From positions 1 to 37,099 of the forward strand of contig CANFVA010000010.1 of the NCBI GenBank assembly GCA_947450255.1: a DNA stretch of 37,099 nucleotides, written 5' to 3'. The position numbers and the translations under genes are program-made. This document shows positions 19,656 through 28,978 of this stretch, in pieces (the stretch's first letter is position 1; the number at the start of each line of letters is the position of its first letter). A model generated the notes under the pieces. That model saw nothing but the letters and a program-made list of their open reading frames with translations. It had not been told where the DNA came from and ran no database searches. Source of the stretch: Comamonadaceae bacterium. Lineage in GTDB: Bacteria; Pseudomonadota; Gammaproteobacteria; Burkholderiales; Burkholderiaceae_C.

Positions 19656-19800
19656 GCCTCTTGGAGAGGTGGTTCAACCATGGCCATGCCATGGTCTTAT
19701 GGTCTCCTCGGAATCGCTCGCGGCCTGTGGGCTGCCCTTCGCTTTTCGAAGTATGGCTAGTTTGCAAGCCACCGTAGAACTGTAGCGCTACCAGGGCTGG
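19656..19800 (-). ncRNA. Candidate structured RNA or 3' UTR ahead of a terminator
   Basis: This non-coding stretch between the GMC oxidoreductase stop and the terminator is dense in hairpins. Reading on minus, they are a GTAGCGCTAC palindrome, GGCT..AGCC around a TTGCAAAC-type loop, CTTCG-AAAAG-CGAAG, ACCATGG-CATGG-CCATGGT (7 bp, extendable by a wobble), and CCTCT-CCA-AGAGG next to the terminator. It does not match 6S, SRP or tmRNA by eye. It could be a processed 3'-UTR sRNA or only a structured trailer; no separate promoter is obvious. Confidence 0.35.
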
Positions 19801-19807
19801 CGCAGCA

Positions 19808-21544
19808 TCAGGACTTACCCTTGCGTGTTTCCCCTTGGTTGGAGGCGTCCTCGATAATCCATTGGGCGGCCTTCTCAGCAATCATCAGGGTGGGTGAATT
19901 GGTGTTGCCGCTGGTGATAAAAGGCATCACCCCGGCGTCGACGACGCGCAATCCGGCCACACCGCGCACCCGCAGGCGCGGGTCCACCACCGCCATCGGG
20001 TCATCCGCACGGCCCATTTTGGTAGTACCTACCGGATGAAAAATCGTGCTCGCAATGTCGCCGGCCAATTTGGCCAATTCCTCATCGCTCTGGTATTGCA
20101 CGCCGGGTTTGTATTCTTCGGGCGCAAATTTTTGCATCGCGCTTTGGGCCATGATGTGCCGCGTCACGCGCAGCGAATCAGCCGCTACTTTGCGGTCGGT
20201 ATCGGTGCTGAGGTAGTTGGGCGCAATCGCCGGCGCATCACGAAAGTCTGGCGTACGGATTTGCACCGTGCCCCGGCTGGTGGGGTTGAGGTTGCAGACG
20301 CTGGCCGTCATGGCGTTGAAGGTGTGTAAGGGCGAGCCAAAGGCATCCAGGCTCAGCGGCTGCACGTGGTACTGGATATTCGGGTAAGGCTGCTGCGGGT
20401 CGCTGCGGGTGAAGGCGCCTAATTGGCTGGGCGACATGCTCATCGGCCCGGTGCGTTTGAAAACATATTCCAAGCCGATACGCGCCTTACCCCACAGGCT
20501 GGCGGCCAGTGTGTTCAGCGTAGGTGTGTTTTTGACTTTGAACACGGTGCGGATTTGCAAATGGTCTTGCAAATTAGCGCCTACGCCCGGCAAGTCCAGG
20601 CGCAGCGCAATGCCCTTGGATTGCAGCAACGCAAACGGGCCCATGCCCGAGAGTTGCAGCAGCTGCGGCGTAGCGACCGAACCGGCGCTCAATATCACTT
20701 CACGCCTCGCATGCGCGGTCACCATCGCGCGGCCATTCCAGACTTTCACGCCAGTGCAGCGCAAAGGCCGGTCGGTGCCGGGGTGGTTTTCCAGCACCAG
20801 TTCGCTGGCCTGCGCACTGGTCCAGAGTTCAAAGTTGGGCCGCGCATAGCACGTGGGGCGCAAAAAAGCTTTGGCGGTATTCCAACGCCAGCCATTTTTT
20901 TGGTTCACTTCAAAAAAGCCCACGCCTTCGTTATCGCCACGGTTGAAATCATCGGTCGCCGGGATGCCTGCTTGCACAGCGGCTTGGGCAAAAGCTTCTA
21001 GCACGTCCCAGCGCAAGCGTTGTTTGTCCACGCGCCATTCGCCGCCGGCGTTGTGGTGGCGCAGCAGCGCGCGGTAGGGCGTATCCGCGTCTTGCATCAG
21101 CGCTGGGGCGGTGCCGCGTGCGCCGTGAAAAGCATTCGCGCCTTTGTAGTGGTCCTCGTGCAATTGGAAATAAGGCAGGCTGTTGTCCCAACTCCATTGC
21201 GATTCGCCAGTCACCTCGGCCCAGCGGGCGTAGTCGCGGGCCTGGCCGCGCATATAAATCATGCCGTTGATGCTGCTGCATCCGCCCAGGGTTTTGCCGC
21301 GCGGGTAAATGAGGCTGCGGCCATTGAGGCCGGCCTCGGCTTCGGTTTTAAACATCCAATCGGTACGTGGATTACCGATGCAATACAAATAGCCCACGGG
21401 AATATGAATCCAGTGGTAGTCATCACGCTGCCCCGCTTCAATCAGCAGCACGCGCTTAGAGGCATCAGCGCTCAGGCGGTTGGCCAGCAGGCAACCGGCG
21501 GTGCCCGCGCCGATGATGATGTAGTCAAAAGTGGTGTCGTTCAT
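19808..21544 (-). CDS. GMC family FAD-dependent alcohol/choline dehydrogenase-like oxidoreductase
   Basis: Flavoprotein oxidising an alcohol, with substrate unknown. From ATG 21544 the product has 578 residues. The FAD-binding loop IIIGAGTAGC is at 9-18, the GMC signature RGKTLGGCSSINGMIYMRG near 80-98, and a second signature GSVATPQLLQLSGMGP near 258. The C-terminal active-site regions SSTIFHPVGTTKMG-like (catalytic His) and SGNTNSPTLMIAEKAA (Asn/His pair position) are present. A start at 21601 would add 19 residues and overlap the upstream gene by 16 bp; 21544 places the FAD loop at the usual distance from the N-terminus. It lies downstream of an enoyl-CoA hydratase-like gene and an SDR gene, so a catabolic context is possible. 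Confidence 0.9.
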   Translation of the reverse strand: MNDTTFDYIIIGAGTAGCLLANRLSADASKRVLLIEAGQRDDYHWIHIPVGYLYCIGNPRTDWMFKTEAEAGLNGRSLIYPRGKTLGGCSSINGMIYMRGQARDYARWAEVTGESQWSWDNSLPYFQLHEDHYKGANAFHGARGTAPALMQDADTPYRALLRHHNAGGEWRVDKQRLRWDVLEAFAQAAVQAGIPATDDFNRGDNEGVGFFEVNQKNGWRWNTAKAFLRPTCYARPNFELWTSAQASELVLENHPGTDRPLRCTGVKVWNGRAMVTAHARREVILSAGSVATPQLLQLSGMGPFALLQSKGIALRLDLPGVGANLQDHLQIRTVFKVKNTPTLNTLAASLWGKARIGLEYVFKRTGPMSMSPSQLGAFTRSDPQQPYPNIQYHVQPLSLDAFGSPLHTFNAMTASVCNLNPTSRGTVQIRTPDFRDAPAIAPNYLSTDTDRKVAADSLRVTRHIMAQSAMQKFAPEEYKPGVQYQSDEELAKLAGDIASTIFHPVGTTKMGRADDPMAVVDPRLRVRGVAGLRVVDAGVMPFITSGNTNSPTLMIAEKAAQWIIEDASNQGETRKGKS

Positions 21545-21585
21545 GCGGTCGTTGGGGGGCGCGGTGGCAGCCAGTCCAGGCGGGT

Positions 21586-22371
21586 TTATTTGCCGCTCCA
21601 TTGGGGTTTGCGTTTTTCTTGAAACGCCAGTTGGCCTTCGCGTGCATCTTCGGTCAAAGTAAATAGGGCGATCTGGCTCTCGGTAAAGGCCATGGATTCT
21701 TCAAAGGCCATGGATTCCATTTTCTTCATCATGTACAGCCCACGCCGTACCGCGGCGGGCGACTTGTCTAGCAAGCGCGCCAGTAACCATTGCAGCTTGG
21801 CATCGACATCGCGGTCGATGTAATTGACCAAGCCAAATTCCAGTGCTTGCAAGCTGCTGATAGGCTCGCCGGTAATGCACATTTCTACCAGCGTGCGCCG
21901 CGGAATTAGGTGCTGCAAAACGCTGAGCACTTGCGCCGGAAATACGCCCACCTTGACCTCGGGCAAGCCAAAGACCGCATGCTCTGCGGCCACCGCCATA
22001 TCGCACATGGACAAGAGGCCCATACCGCCAGCCATGCACGCACCGTTGACGCGTGCGATCAGCGGCACATAACTGGCTTTGGCTACGCGTAAGAGTTGCG
22101 CCAAATGACCTAGCGGCTCGGAGTAATCAGTGGTAAAGGCCTGGGCGCTTTGCAAATCGGCCCCGGCGCAAAAAGCTTTGTCTCCGGCGCCGGTGACGAC
22201 GATGGCGCGCACGCTGCGATCGCTTTGCGCTGCGCTGATAGCCGCTGCCATGCCGGCCAACACGCCGTGGCTCATGGCGTTGCGGCGCGCCTCACGCGTG
22301 ATCGTCAGCCACAGCACCGGGCCGCGCAGTTCAACCGATACATCGGGGCTGGAAAGGTGGGAGGTATCCAT
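21586..22371 (-). CDS. Enoyl-CoA hydratase/isomerase (crotonase) family protein
   Basis: Crotonase-fold protein acting on an acyl-CoA thioester. The 261 residues contain the oxyanion-hole segments AFCAGADLQ (66-74) and NGACMAGGMGL (109-119). The glutamate equivalent to rat Glu164 is present as Glu138 (GLPEVKVGVFP). The position equivalent to Glu144 is Gly118, so a two-glutamate hydratase mechanism is doubtful; an isomerase, hydrolase or other crotonase activity is possible. ATG 22371 is used; an in-frame start 21 nt upstream is not clearly better. It follows the SDR gene by 123 bp and precedes the GMC oxidoreductase gene on the same strand. Confidence 0.88.
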   Translation of the reverse strand: MDTSHLSSPDVSVELRGPVLWLTITREARRNAMSHGVLAGMAAAISAAQSDRSVRAIVVTGAGDKAFCAGADLQSAQAFTTDYSEPLGHLAQLLRVAKASYVPLIARVNGACMAGGMGLLSMCDMAVAAEHAVFGLPEVKVGVFPAQVLSVLQHLIPRRTLVEMCITGEPISSLQALEFGLVNYIDRDVDAKLQWLLARLLDKSPAAVRRGLYMMKKMESMAFEESMAFTESQIALFTLTEDAREGQLAFQEKRKPQWSGK

Positions 22372-22494
22372 ACAAAAAAACTTTCTGCGCAATGGGTTCG
22401 GTGAACAGGGTCGGGCACGGGGATCGGCAAATGGCGATCAGCCAACAGGATCCTGACCCAATGGCCACAACGCCCCAAGCATACAAGTGTGCGC

Positions 22495-23244
22495 TTAGCG
22501 TCCGCCGCCTATATCCAGCAGCGCGCCGGTGCAGTAACTCGCTTGCGCGCTGAGCAGCCAGACAATCGCGTCGGCGACTTCCTGGGCGCTGCCTGCGCGT
22601 TGCATAGGCACTTGTGGGGCCAGACGCTGTGCGCGGTCGGGTTCGCCGCCGCTGGCGTGGATCTCGGTTTCGATGATGCCGGGGCGTACCGCGTTGACCC
22701 GGATGCCTTCGGCGGCCACCTCTTTGGCCAGGCCGATGGTGAAAGTGTCTACCGCGCCTTTGCAGGCGGCATAGTCCACATACTGGCCGGGGCTGCCCAA
22801 CTTGGACGCTGCGCTGGACAAATTGACGATGGCGCCACCGCTGCCGCCATGGCGCGTACTCATGCGCAAAACCGCTTCGCGGGCGCACACAAAGCTGCCC
22901 AGCACATGGGTATTGAGCATGCGCGACAAGCGCGCCACGCCCATGCCGTCGACGCGGCAAGCGACGTCGACCACGCCCGCGTTATTGACCAAGGCGCTCA
23001 GGTGGCCCCATTTGGCGTCAATGCGGGCGAACATGGCCAACACCTCCTCTTCGCGGCTGACGTCGGCTTGCACCGCCATGGCCTGGCCGCCGCCCTCGCG
23101 GATACTGCGCACCACCGCGTCGGCAGCCAGGGAGTTGGCTTGGTAATTGACCGCCACGGCATAGCCGGCGCGGGCGGCCGTCAACGCCGTCGCCGCGCCA
23201 ATGCCGCGTGAGCCGCCAGTGACCAGTAGAACGGGGGTATTCAT
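22495..23244 (-). CDS. Short-chain dehydrogenase/reductase (SDR)
   Basis: Classical SDR with an NAD(P)-binding Rossmann fold; the substrate is unknown. In 249 residues it has the cofactor loop TGGSRGIG at 9-16, NNAG at 87-90, and the catalytic Ser144, Tyr158 and Lys162 (YAACK). The PG turn RPGIIETEI follows. The YQANSLAADAV segment after beta-2 lacks an acidic residue at its end, so NADP preference is possible. It starts 25 bp after the hemB stop on the same strand and may be read through from hemB. No Shine-Dalgarno sequence is obvious before ATG 23244. Confidence 0.92.
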   Translation of the reverse strand: MNTPVLLVTGGSRGIGAATALTAARAGYAVAVNYQANSLAADAVVRSIREGGGQAMAVQADVSREEEVLAMFARIDAKWGHLSALVNNAGVVDVACRVDGMGVARLSRMLNTHVLGSFVCAREAVLRMSTRHGGSGGAIVNLSSAASKLGSPGQYVDYAACKGAVDTFTIGLAKEVAAEGIRVNAVRPGIIETEIHASGGEPDRAQRLAPQVPMQRAGSAQEVADAIVWLLSAQASYCTGALLDIGGGR

Positions 23245-23269
23245 AGGCTGCGCCGCATCCGCTCAGGCT

Positions 23270-24559
<1,290 letters not shown>

Positions 24560-24609
24560 GCCTGTCGCGCGGGTCCGTGTCACTGCGGGGCTACCGCTAC
24601 ACTTTGCCT

Positions 24610-25038
24610 ATGCTCTGGGTCAAAGCTTTCCACATCGTTTTCGTCGCCAGTTGGTTTGCCGGTTTGTTTTACTTGCCGCGCATTTTTGTCAACCTGGCCA
24701 TGGTCGAGCCAGGTTCCGAAGCCGAGCGTGCCCGTTTGTTGCTGATGGCGACCAAGCTATTGCGCTTTAGCACCATCTTGGCCGTGCCTGCGCTGGGATT
24801 GGGGCTCACCTTGTGGCTCTATTACGGCGTGGGCCTGGGGCCTGGCAATGGCTGGATGCATGCCAAGCTGATCATTGTCCTACTGACGCTGGGATACCAC
24901 CACCTGTGTGCGCGCATCCTGCGCCAGTTGCATGTGCAGACCGCTTTGCGCAGCCATGTGTGGTTTCGCTGGTTCAACGAAATTCCCGTGCTTTTCTTGG
25001 TGGCAGCCGTATTGCTGGTGGTACTCAAGCCTTTTTGA
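24610..25038 (+). CDS. hemJ: HemJ-type protoporphyrinogen IX oxidase (UPF0093/CopD-like membrane protein)
   Basis: Likely oxidises protoporphyrinogen IX to protoporphyrin IX in the inner membrane, the penultimate step of heme synthesis. From ATG 24610 the protein has 142 residues, the usual HemJ length. About four membrane helices are visible. The N-terminus WVKAFHIVFVASWFAGLFYLPRIFV (family-conserved His8), the LGYHHLCARILRQL segment and the late RWFNEIPVLFLVAAVLLVVLKPF match the family well. A longer in-frame reading would pass through the terminator. The hemB gene, divergently placed, supports the heme role. A 12-bp gap to the VanZ-like gene suggests co-transcription. Confidence 0.85.
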   Translation: MLWVKAFHIVFVASWFAGLFYLPRIFVNLAMVEPGSEAERARLLLMATKLLRFSTILAVPALGLGLTLWLYYGVGLGPGNGWMHAKLIIVLLTLGYHHLCARILRQLHVQTALRSHVWFRWFNEIPVLFLVAAVLLVVLKPF

Positions 25039-25050
25039 CCGGATAGCGCC

Positions 25051-26172
25051 ATGCACAAATCCGCTGCTTGGCCTCTAACCGCGATGTACTGCGCGCTGGT
25101 GGTGTATGCCAGCTTGTACCCCTTTGTTGATTGGCGTGACCAAGGCATTGTGCCCTGGGCGTTTTTGGCGGCGCCACTGCCGCGCTATTGGACCGGCTTT
25201 GACGTGGCGATCAACATCATTGGCTACGGCCCGCTCGGTGCCTTGCTGGCATGGTTAGGTGTGCGCATCCGCTATCGCGTGCCACCGGCTTGGATGGCGG
25301 TGGTCGGCGGCTCGCTGTTGTCGCTGTCCATGGAGACTTTGCAAAGCTATTTACCTCAGCGCGTGGCCTCGCGCGAGGACTGGTTACTCAACACCTTGGG
25401 TGCCAGCCTGGGTGCTGCATTGGCGCTTTACCTGGCGCGGCGTGGTGGCTTGGCGCGCTGGGATCGCTGGCAACAGCGCTGGCTGGCGCCGCAGTCTCGC
25501 GGCGTGCTGGTGTTACTGCTGAGCTGGCCTGCTGCGCTCTTGTTTCCTTCGGCCGTGCCCTTTGGCTTGGGCCATGTGTGGGCCCGATTGCGCGACGCTA
25601 CAGAAGCCCTGCTCGGCTTGGCTGCGCATTGGATCGCAGATCCGCAGCTGTTCAATTGGTTTGCAGCCATCGACGCGGCTCCGCTCGCGCCAAGTGCCGC
25701 ACTGGCCTGTGTGGTGAGTGGTTTGCTGGTCCCGTGTTTGCTGGGTTTCGGGGTGCTGCATCGACCCCGGCACAGGGTGTGGCTGAGCATGGCAGTCGTC
25801 GCCGTCGGTGGCAGCGCCAGCGCGTTATCGGCGGCGCTAAGTTGGGGTCCGGGCCATATGTGGTCATGGTTGGACGCCACGACGGCCGCTGGGATGGGGC
25901 TGGCCTTGGCCATGGCGATGGCCTTGGCGCGTATGCGCTGGCCTTGGGCGGCGGCGCTGGTTTTGGTCCTGCTGTGCTGCCATGTGGCTTTGCTCAACCA
26001 GGCGCCGGAGAGCCCGTATTTCGCCCAGACCTTGCAATCGTGGGAGCAGGGCCGTTTCGTGCGTTTCAATGGTTTCGCGGAATGGCTGGGTTGGCTCTGG
26101 CCCTATGCGGCTATCGCATTGGTCTTGACCCGAGCGTATGGTGCCAGCGGCGAACCTAAAATCAGCGCATGA
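25051..26172 (+). CDS. VanZ-like family membrane protein
   Basis: Polytopic membrane protein of 373 residues with an N-terminal VanZ-like domain. The family pattern is visible: an early SLYPF turn, FDVAINIIGYGPLGALLAWLGVRIR, and the acidic signature SLSMETLQSYLPQRVASREDWLLNTLGASLGA at about 90-121. The second half adds several hydrophobic helices without recognised motifs. VanZ homologues affect envelope or glycopeptide phenotypes, but their biochemical role is unclear, and resistance should not be inferred. It is followed by a ferredoxin-like gene overlapping by four bases (ATGA). Confidence 0.82.
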   Translation: MHKSAAWPLTAMYCALVVYASLYPFVDWRDQGIVPWAFLAAPLPRYWTGFDVAINIIGYGPLGALLAWLGVRIRYRVPPAWMAVVGGSLLSLSMETLQSYLPQRVASREDWLLNTLGASLGAALALYLARRGGLARWDRWQQRWLAPQSRGVLVLLLSWPAALLFPSAVPFGLGHVWARLRDATEALLGLAAHWIADPQLFNWFAAIDAAPLAPSAALACVVSGLLVPCLLGFGVLHRPRHRVWLSMAVVAVGGSASALSAALSWGPGHMWSWLDATTAAGMGLALAMAMALARMRWPWAAALVLVLLCCHVALLNQAPESPYFAQTLQSWEQGRFVRFNGFAEWLGWLWPYAAIALVLTRAYGASGEPKISA

Positions 26173-26531
26173 CCTTCTCCCCAAGCGCTGCGGGCCCCGC
26201 AGAAACCAGCTATTACGCGCGCCATATATTTTTCTGTCTGAATGAACGCAAAAACGGCGAAGACAGTTGCGCCCAGCACCAGGCGCAAGCCGGCTTTGAC
26301 CGCTGCAAGCAGCGTATTCGCGAAGCCGACCGCAACGGCCCCGGCCAGGTGCGGGTCAACAAAGCCGGTTGCCTGGACCGCTGCGCTGGTGGCCCGGTGG
26401 CGGTGGTCTACCCTGAGGCGGTCTGGTACACCTTTGTGGACAGCGCCGACATTGACGAAATCGTCGACAGCCACTTACTCGGCGGCAAGCCTGTGGAGCG
26501 GTTGCTGTTGCCCCCGAGCGTTGGACGCTGA
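26169..26531 (+). CDS. Thioredoxin-like [2Fe-2S] ferredoxin family protein
   Basis: Small cytoplasmic iron-sulfur protein of 120 residues. The cysteine spacing Cys23-x10-Cys34 (FFCLNERKNGEDSC) and Cys68-x3-Cys72 (GCLDRC) is that of thioredoxin-fold [2Fe-2S] ferredoxins. An extra Cys46 lies between them. The GGPVAVVYPEAVWYTFVDSADIDEIVDSHL region completes the fold. Its redox partner is unknown. The start overlaps the VanZ-like gene stop; the alpha/beta hydrolase gene follows after 6 bp. Confidence 0.88.
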   Translation: MTFSPSAAGPAETSYYARHIFFCLNERKNGEDSCAQHQAQAGFDRCKQRIREADRNGPGQVRVNKAGCLDRCAGGPVAVVYPEAVWYTFVDSADIDEIVDSHLLGGKPVERLLLPPSVGR

Positions 26532-26537
26532 GCGCGC

Positions 26538-27197
26538 ATGAATCCGCGTACCCAGCCGTTGACGCTGCAAGGGCCGGTGGGCAAGCTGCAAACCCTGGTG
26601 GATAGGCCGGCCCAAGCGGCGCAATCCAACCCGCTAGGCGTGGCGGTGATTGCCCATCCGCACCCGCTTTTTGGCGGCACCATGGACAACAAAGTCGTGC
26701 AGACCCTGGCGCGCGCATTTGTGCAGGCCGGCTGGGTGGCGGTACGCTTTAATTTTCGGGGCGTGGGAGAAAGCGAAGGCGTTTACGACGACGGGCGCGG
26801 TGAATTGCAGGACCTGCTCGCTGTGATCGCGCATTTTTCCCCCGCAGCGGGTGGGCCGGACGCATTGGCCTTGGCGGGTTTTTCGTTTGGCGCCTCCGTG
26901 ACCTCCCATGCAGTGCAGGCTTTGCATGCAGCGCGCAAGCTAGACCGGCTGGTCTTCGTCGGTACCGCTGCAGGGCGTTTCGAAGTGGCCGCCTTGCCGC
27001 CGGAACTGCATGCCAAAACTCTGGTGTTGCACGGGGAAAAGGACGACACTGTGCCACTATCGGCCGCGCTGGACTGGGCGCGACCGCAAAATTTGCCGGT
27101 ACTGGTCTTGCCCGGGGTGGGGCATTTTTTTCACGGACAATTGCCGCTGCTGCGCGAACTGGTCGCCCGCCATGTGGCCATCCCTTCGATGGCCTAG
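26538..27197 (+). CDS. Alpha/beta hydrolase
   Basis: Serine hydrolase of unknown substrate, 219 residues. It has HPHPLFGGTMDNKVVQTLARA (40-60, oxyanion region) and NFRGVGESEG. The nucleophile elbow GFSFGAS holds Ser116, with an acidic residue at about 169-170 (HGEKDDTVP) and His196 or His199 (GVGHFFHG). The sequence is of the YcjY/YfhR-like branch often annotated as a dienelactone-hydrolase relative. It begins six bases after the ferredoxin gene, so hemJ, the VanZ-like gene, the ferredoxin and this gene form a tight run. Confidence 0.87.
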   Translation: MNPRTQPLTLQGPVGKLQTLVDRPAQAAQSNPLGVAVIAHPHPLFGGTMDNKVVQTLARAFVQAGWVAVRFNFRGVGESEGVYDDGRGELQDLLAVIAHFSPAAGGPDALALAGFSFGASVTSHAVQALHAARKLDRLVFVGTAAGRFEVAALPPELHAKTLVLHGEKDDTVPLSAALDWARPQNLPVLVLPGVGHFFHGQLPLLRELVARHVAIPSMA

Positions 27198-27280
27198 GCG
27201 TTCGCCACTGCTGTACCACCGCTCATTTTTAAAAACGCCGCGCGCGCAGGCCACTTACCGCTCCCTAAGACGATCACCCC

Positions 27281-28447
27281 ATGAAACTAATTGCCTCCTG
27301 CCTGCTCGCACTCTTTTTGTTGGCCAGCGCCCGTGCGCAAAGTCCTCAAGCCCCCGAAATCGCCGCGCGCGCCTACCTGTTGCTCGATGTCTCGGCGCAC
27401 CAGGTGTTGGCGGCTAAAGACGCTGATATGCAAGTGGAGCCCGCCTCGCTGACCAAGCTGATGACGGCTTACCTGGTGTTCGATGCCCTGAAGTCCGGCA
27501 AGATCACCTTGGACCAGAAGTTTCCGGTTAGCGAGCGCGCCTGGAAAATGCCGGGCTCGCGCATGTTTATCGACCCGAAAATGCAGGTGCCTGTGGAAGA
27601 CCTGATCAAGGGCATGGTGGTGCAGTCGGGCAATGACGCCACCGTGGCGCTGTCTGAAGGGGTGGGCGGTGATGTACCGCGTTTTGTGCAAATGATGAAC
27701 GCACAGGCCCAGGTGCTGGGCATGAAAGGTACCAGTTACAAAAACCCCGAAGGCCTTACCGAATCCGGCCACTTCACCACCGCGCGCGACCTGGGCGTTC
27801 TGGCCACCCGCCTGATGGCCGATTTCCCGCAATACGTCGGTTACTACGCCCTGAAAAAATACCGTTACCCCGGCACCCCGGCGGCCAATGACACCAACCG
27901 CAACCTGTTGTTGCAACGCGACCCTACCGTGGACGGCCTGAAAACTGGCTATACCGAGGCGGCGGGTTATTGCATGGTGGCCACGGCCCGGCGCGACTAT
28001 GCAAGCCTGGGATCGCAAGGTGCCAGCCCGAGCCGACGCTTGCTGTCCATTGTGCTGGGCACAGCCAATGAGAACGCGCGCGCTAACGAGTCGCAAAAGC
28101 TGCTCAATTGGGGCTTTACCGCTTTTGAGCCGGTCAAATTGTTCGACCCCGGCCAGGCCGTGGTGACTGCCCAAGTTTGGAAGGGTAGTGCTTCAACCGT
28201 CAGGGTAGGCCAGCCGCAGGGCGTTTTGCTGGCGCTTCCTGCGGGCAGCGCTGGCAAAGTGACTACCGAAGTGGTGCGCAAAGACCCGCTGTTGGCGCCG
28301 ATCGCCAAAGGCCAGGAAGTGGCCAGTTTGCGCGTGCTCTCGGGCGGCGTAGAAGTGGCGCAGGTGCCTCTGCAGGCCTTGGAGGCGGTCGATCAGGCTG
28401 GGATTTTCGGGCGCGCCTGGGACGCTTTGCGCCTTTGGATTCGCTGA
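27281..28447 (+). CDS. dacA: D-alanyl-D-alanine carboxypeptidase (PBP5/6 type)
   Basis: Periplasmic low-molecular-weight PBP that trims the terminal D-Ala of peptidoglycan stem peptides. The 388-residue precursor has a signal peptide (cleavage near ARA-QS, 19/20) and the three active-site motifs: SxxK Ser56-Lys59 (ASLTKLM), SGN 116-118 (VQSGNDA) and KTG 221-223 (GLKTGYTEAAGYC). A PBP5 C-terminal beta domain follows, ending in an amphipathic anchor (GIFGRAWDALRLWIR). A 83-bp gap separates it from the hydrolase. The symbol dacA versus dacC cannot be decided. Confidence 0.95.
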   Translation: MKLIASCLLALFLLASARAQSPQAPEIAARAYLLLDVSAHQVLAAKDADMQVEPASLTKLMTAYLVFDALKSGKITLDQKFPVSERAWKMPGSRMFIDPKMQVPVEDLIKGMVVQSGNDATVALSEGVGGDVPRFVQMMNAQAQVLGMKGTSYKNPEGLTESGHFTTARDLGVLATRLMADFPQYVGYYALKKYRYPGTPAANDTNRNLLLQRDPTVDGLKTGYTEAAGYCMVATARRDYASLGSQGASPSRRLLSIVLGTANENARANESQKLLNWGFTAFEPVKLFDPGQAVVTAQVWKGSASTVRVGQPQGVLLALPAGSAGKVTTEVVRKDPLLAPIAKGQEVASLRVLSGGVEVAQVPLQALEAVDQAGIFGRAWDALRLWIR

Positions 28448-28461
28448 TTTCGGCCCCAGGC

Positions 28462-28600
28462 CATAGTCCGAGCGACTATGCCGCCGCGATATCTGTTATA
28501 TTAGAAGGCTTTTCGGAAACTTCCGAAGGGCTTTGTGTTTTCGAAGTTTTTGAATCGTATTGCTCCTGCGCAGCAGGAGAATTTTCATTAGGAGGCTTAA
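28462..28600 (+). promoter_or_regulatory. rpsL leader with operator-like palindrome and two hairpins
   Basis: CATAGTC (28462-28468) and GACTATG (28474-28480) form a perfect 7-bp inverted repeat. It sits just upstream of a possible -10 TATATT at 28497-28502 and overlaps where a -35 would lie. Further down are a TTCGGAA/TTCCGAA palindrome (28512-28527) and a 7-bp GC-rich hairpin CTCCTGC-GCA-GCAGGAG (28563-28579), immediately before the AGGAGG ribosome-binding site (28590-28595). This looks like the promoter and leader of the rpsL-rpsG-fusA-tuf operon. Confidence 0.5.
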
Positions 28601-28978
28601 GTGCCAACCATCAACCAGCTAGTGCGTCAGGGGCGTGAGGTCGAAACGATCAAGTCCAAAAGCCCTGCCATGCAAAACTCGCCCCAGCGCCGCGGCGTGT
28701 GCACCCGCGTGTACACCACAACCCCCAAGAAGCCCAATTCTGCGCTGCGTAAAGTCGCCAAAGTGCGCTTGACCAACGGGTTTGAAGTCATTTCTTACAT
28801 CGGCGGCGAAGGCCACAACCTGCAAGAGCACAGCGTGGTGCTGGTGCGCGGCGGCCGTGTCAAGGATTTGCCTGGTGTGCGTTACCATATTGTGCGTGGT
28901 TCGCTCGACTTGCAAGGCGTGAAAGACCGCAAGCAGTCGCGCTCCAAATACGGTGCCAAGCGCCCCAAGGCCAAGTAA
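28601..28978 (+). CDS. rpsL: 30S ribosomal protein S12
   Basis: Decoding-centre protein of the small subunit; 125 residues. It starts with GTG 28601 behind a perfect AGGAGG with a 5-nt spacer. The core [28 protein letters not shown] and [19 protein letters not shown] is conserved. Lys43 and Lys88, the positions where streptomycin-resistance substitutions arise in E. coli, are both the wild-type lysine. It is first in rpsL-rpsG-fusA-tuf. Confidence 0.98.
   Translation: MPTINQLVRQGREVETIKSKSPAMQNSPQRRGVCTRVYTTTPKKPNSALRKVAKVRLTNGFEVISYIGGEGHNLQEHSVVLVRGGRVKDLPGVRYHIVRGSLDLQGVKDRKQSRSKYGAKRPKAK

Noticed and set aside
25251-26159. Plus-strand open frame of 302 codons overlapping the VanZ-like gene in another frame
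   Set aside because: It lacks a coherent membrane pattern and uses the Gly/Arg/Trp-rich composition typical of an out-of-frame GC-rich reading; the VanZ signature is in the other frame.
25051-26172. Calling the VanZ-like gene a teicoplanin resistance determinant
   Set aside because: VanZ-fold membrane proteins are widespread and no other resistance gene is nearby; only the domain resemblance is supported.
28435-28638. Open frame through the rpsL leader, considered as a leader peptide
   Set aside because: It starts inside dacA and ends inside rpsL, has no ribosome-binding site, and its codons coincide with hairpin sequence.
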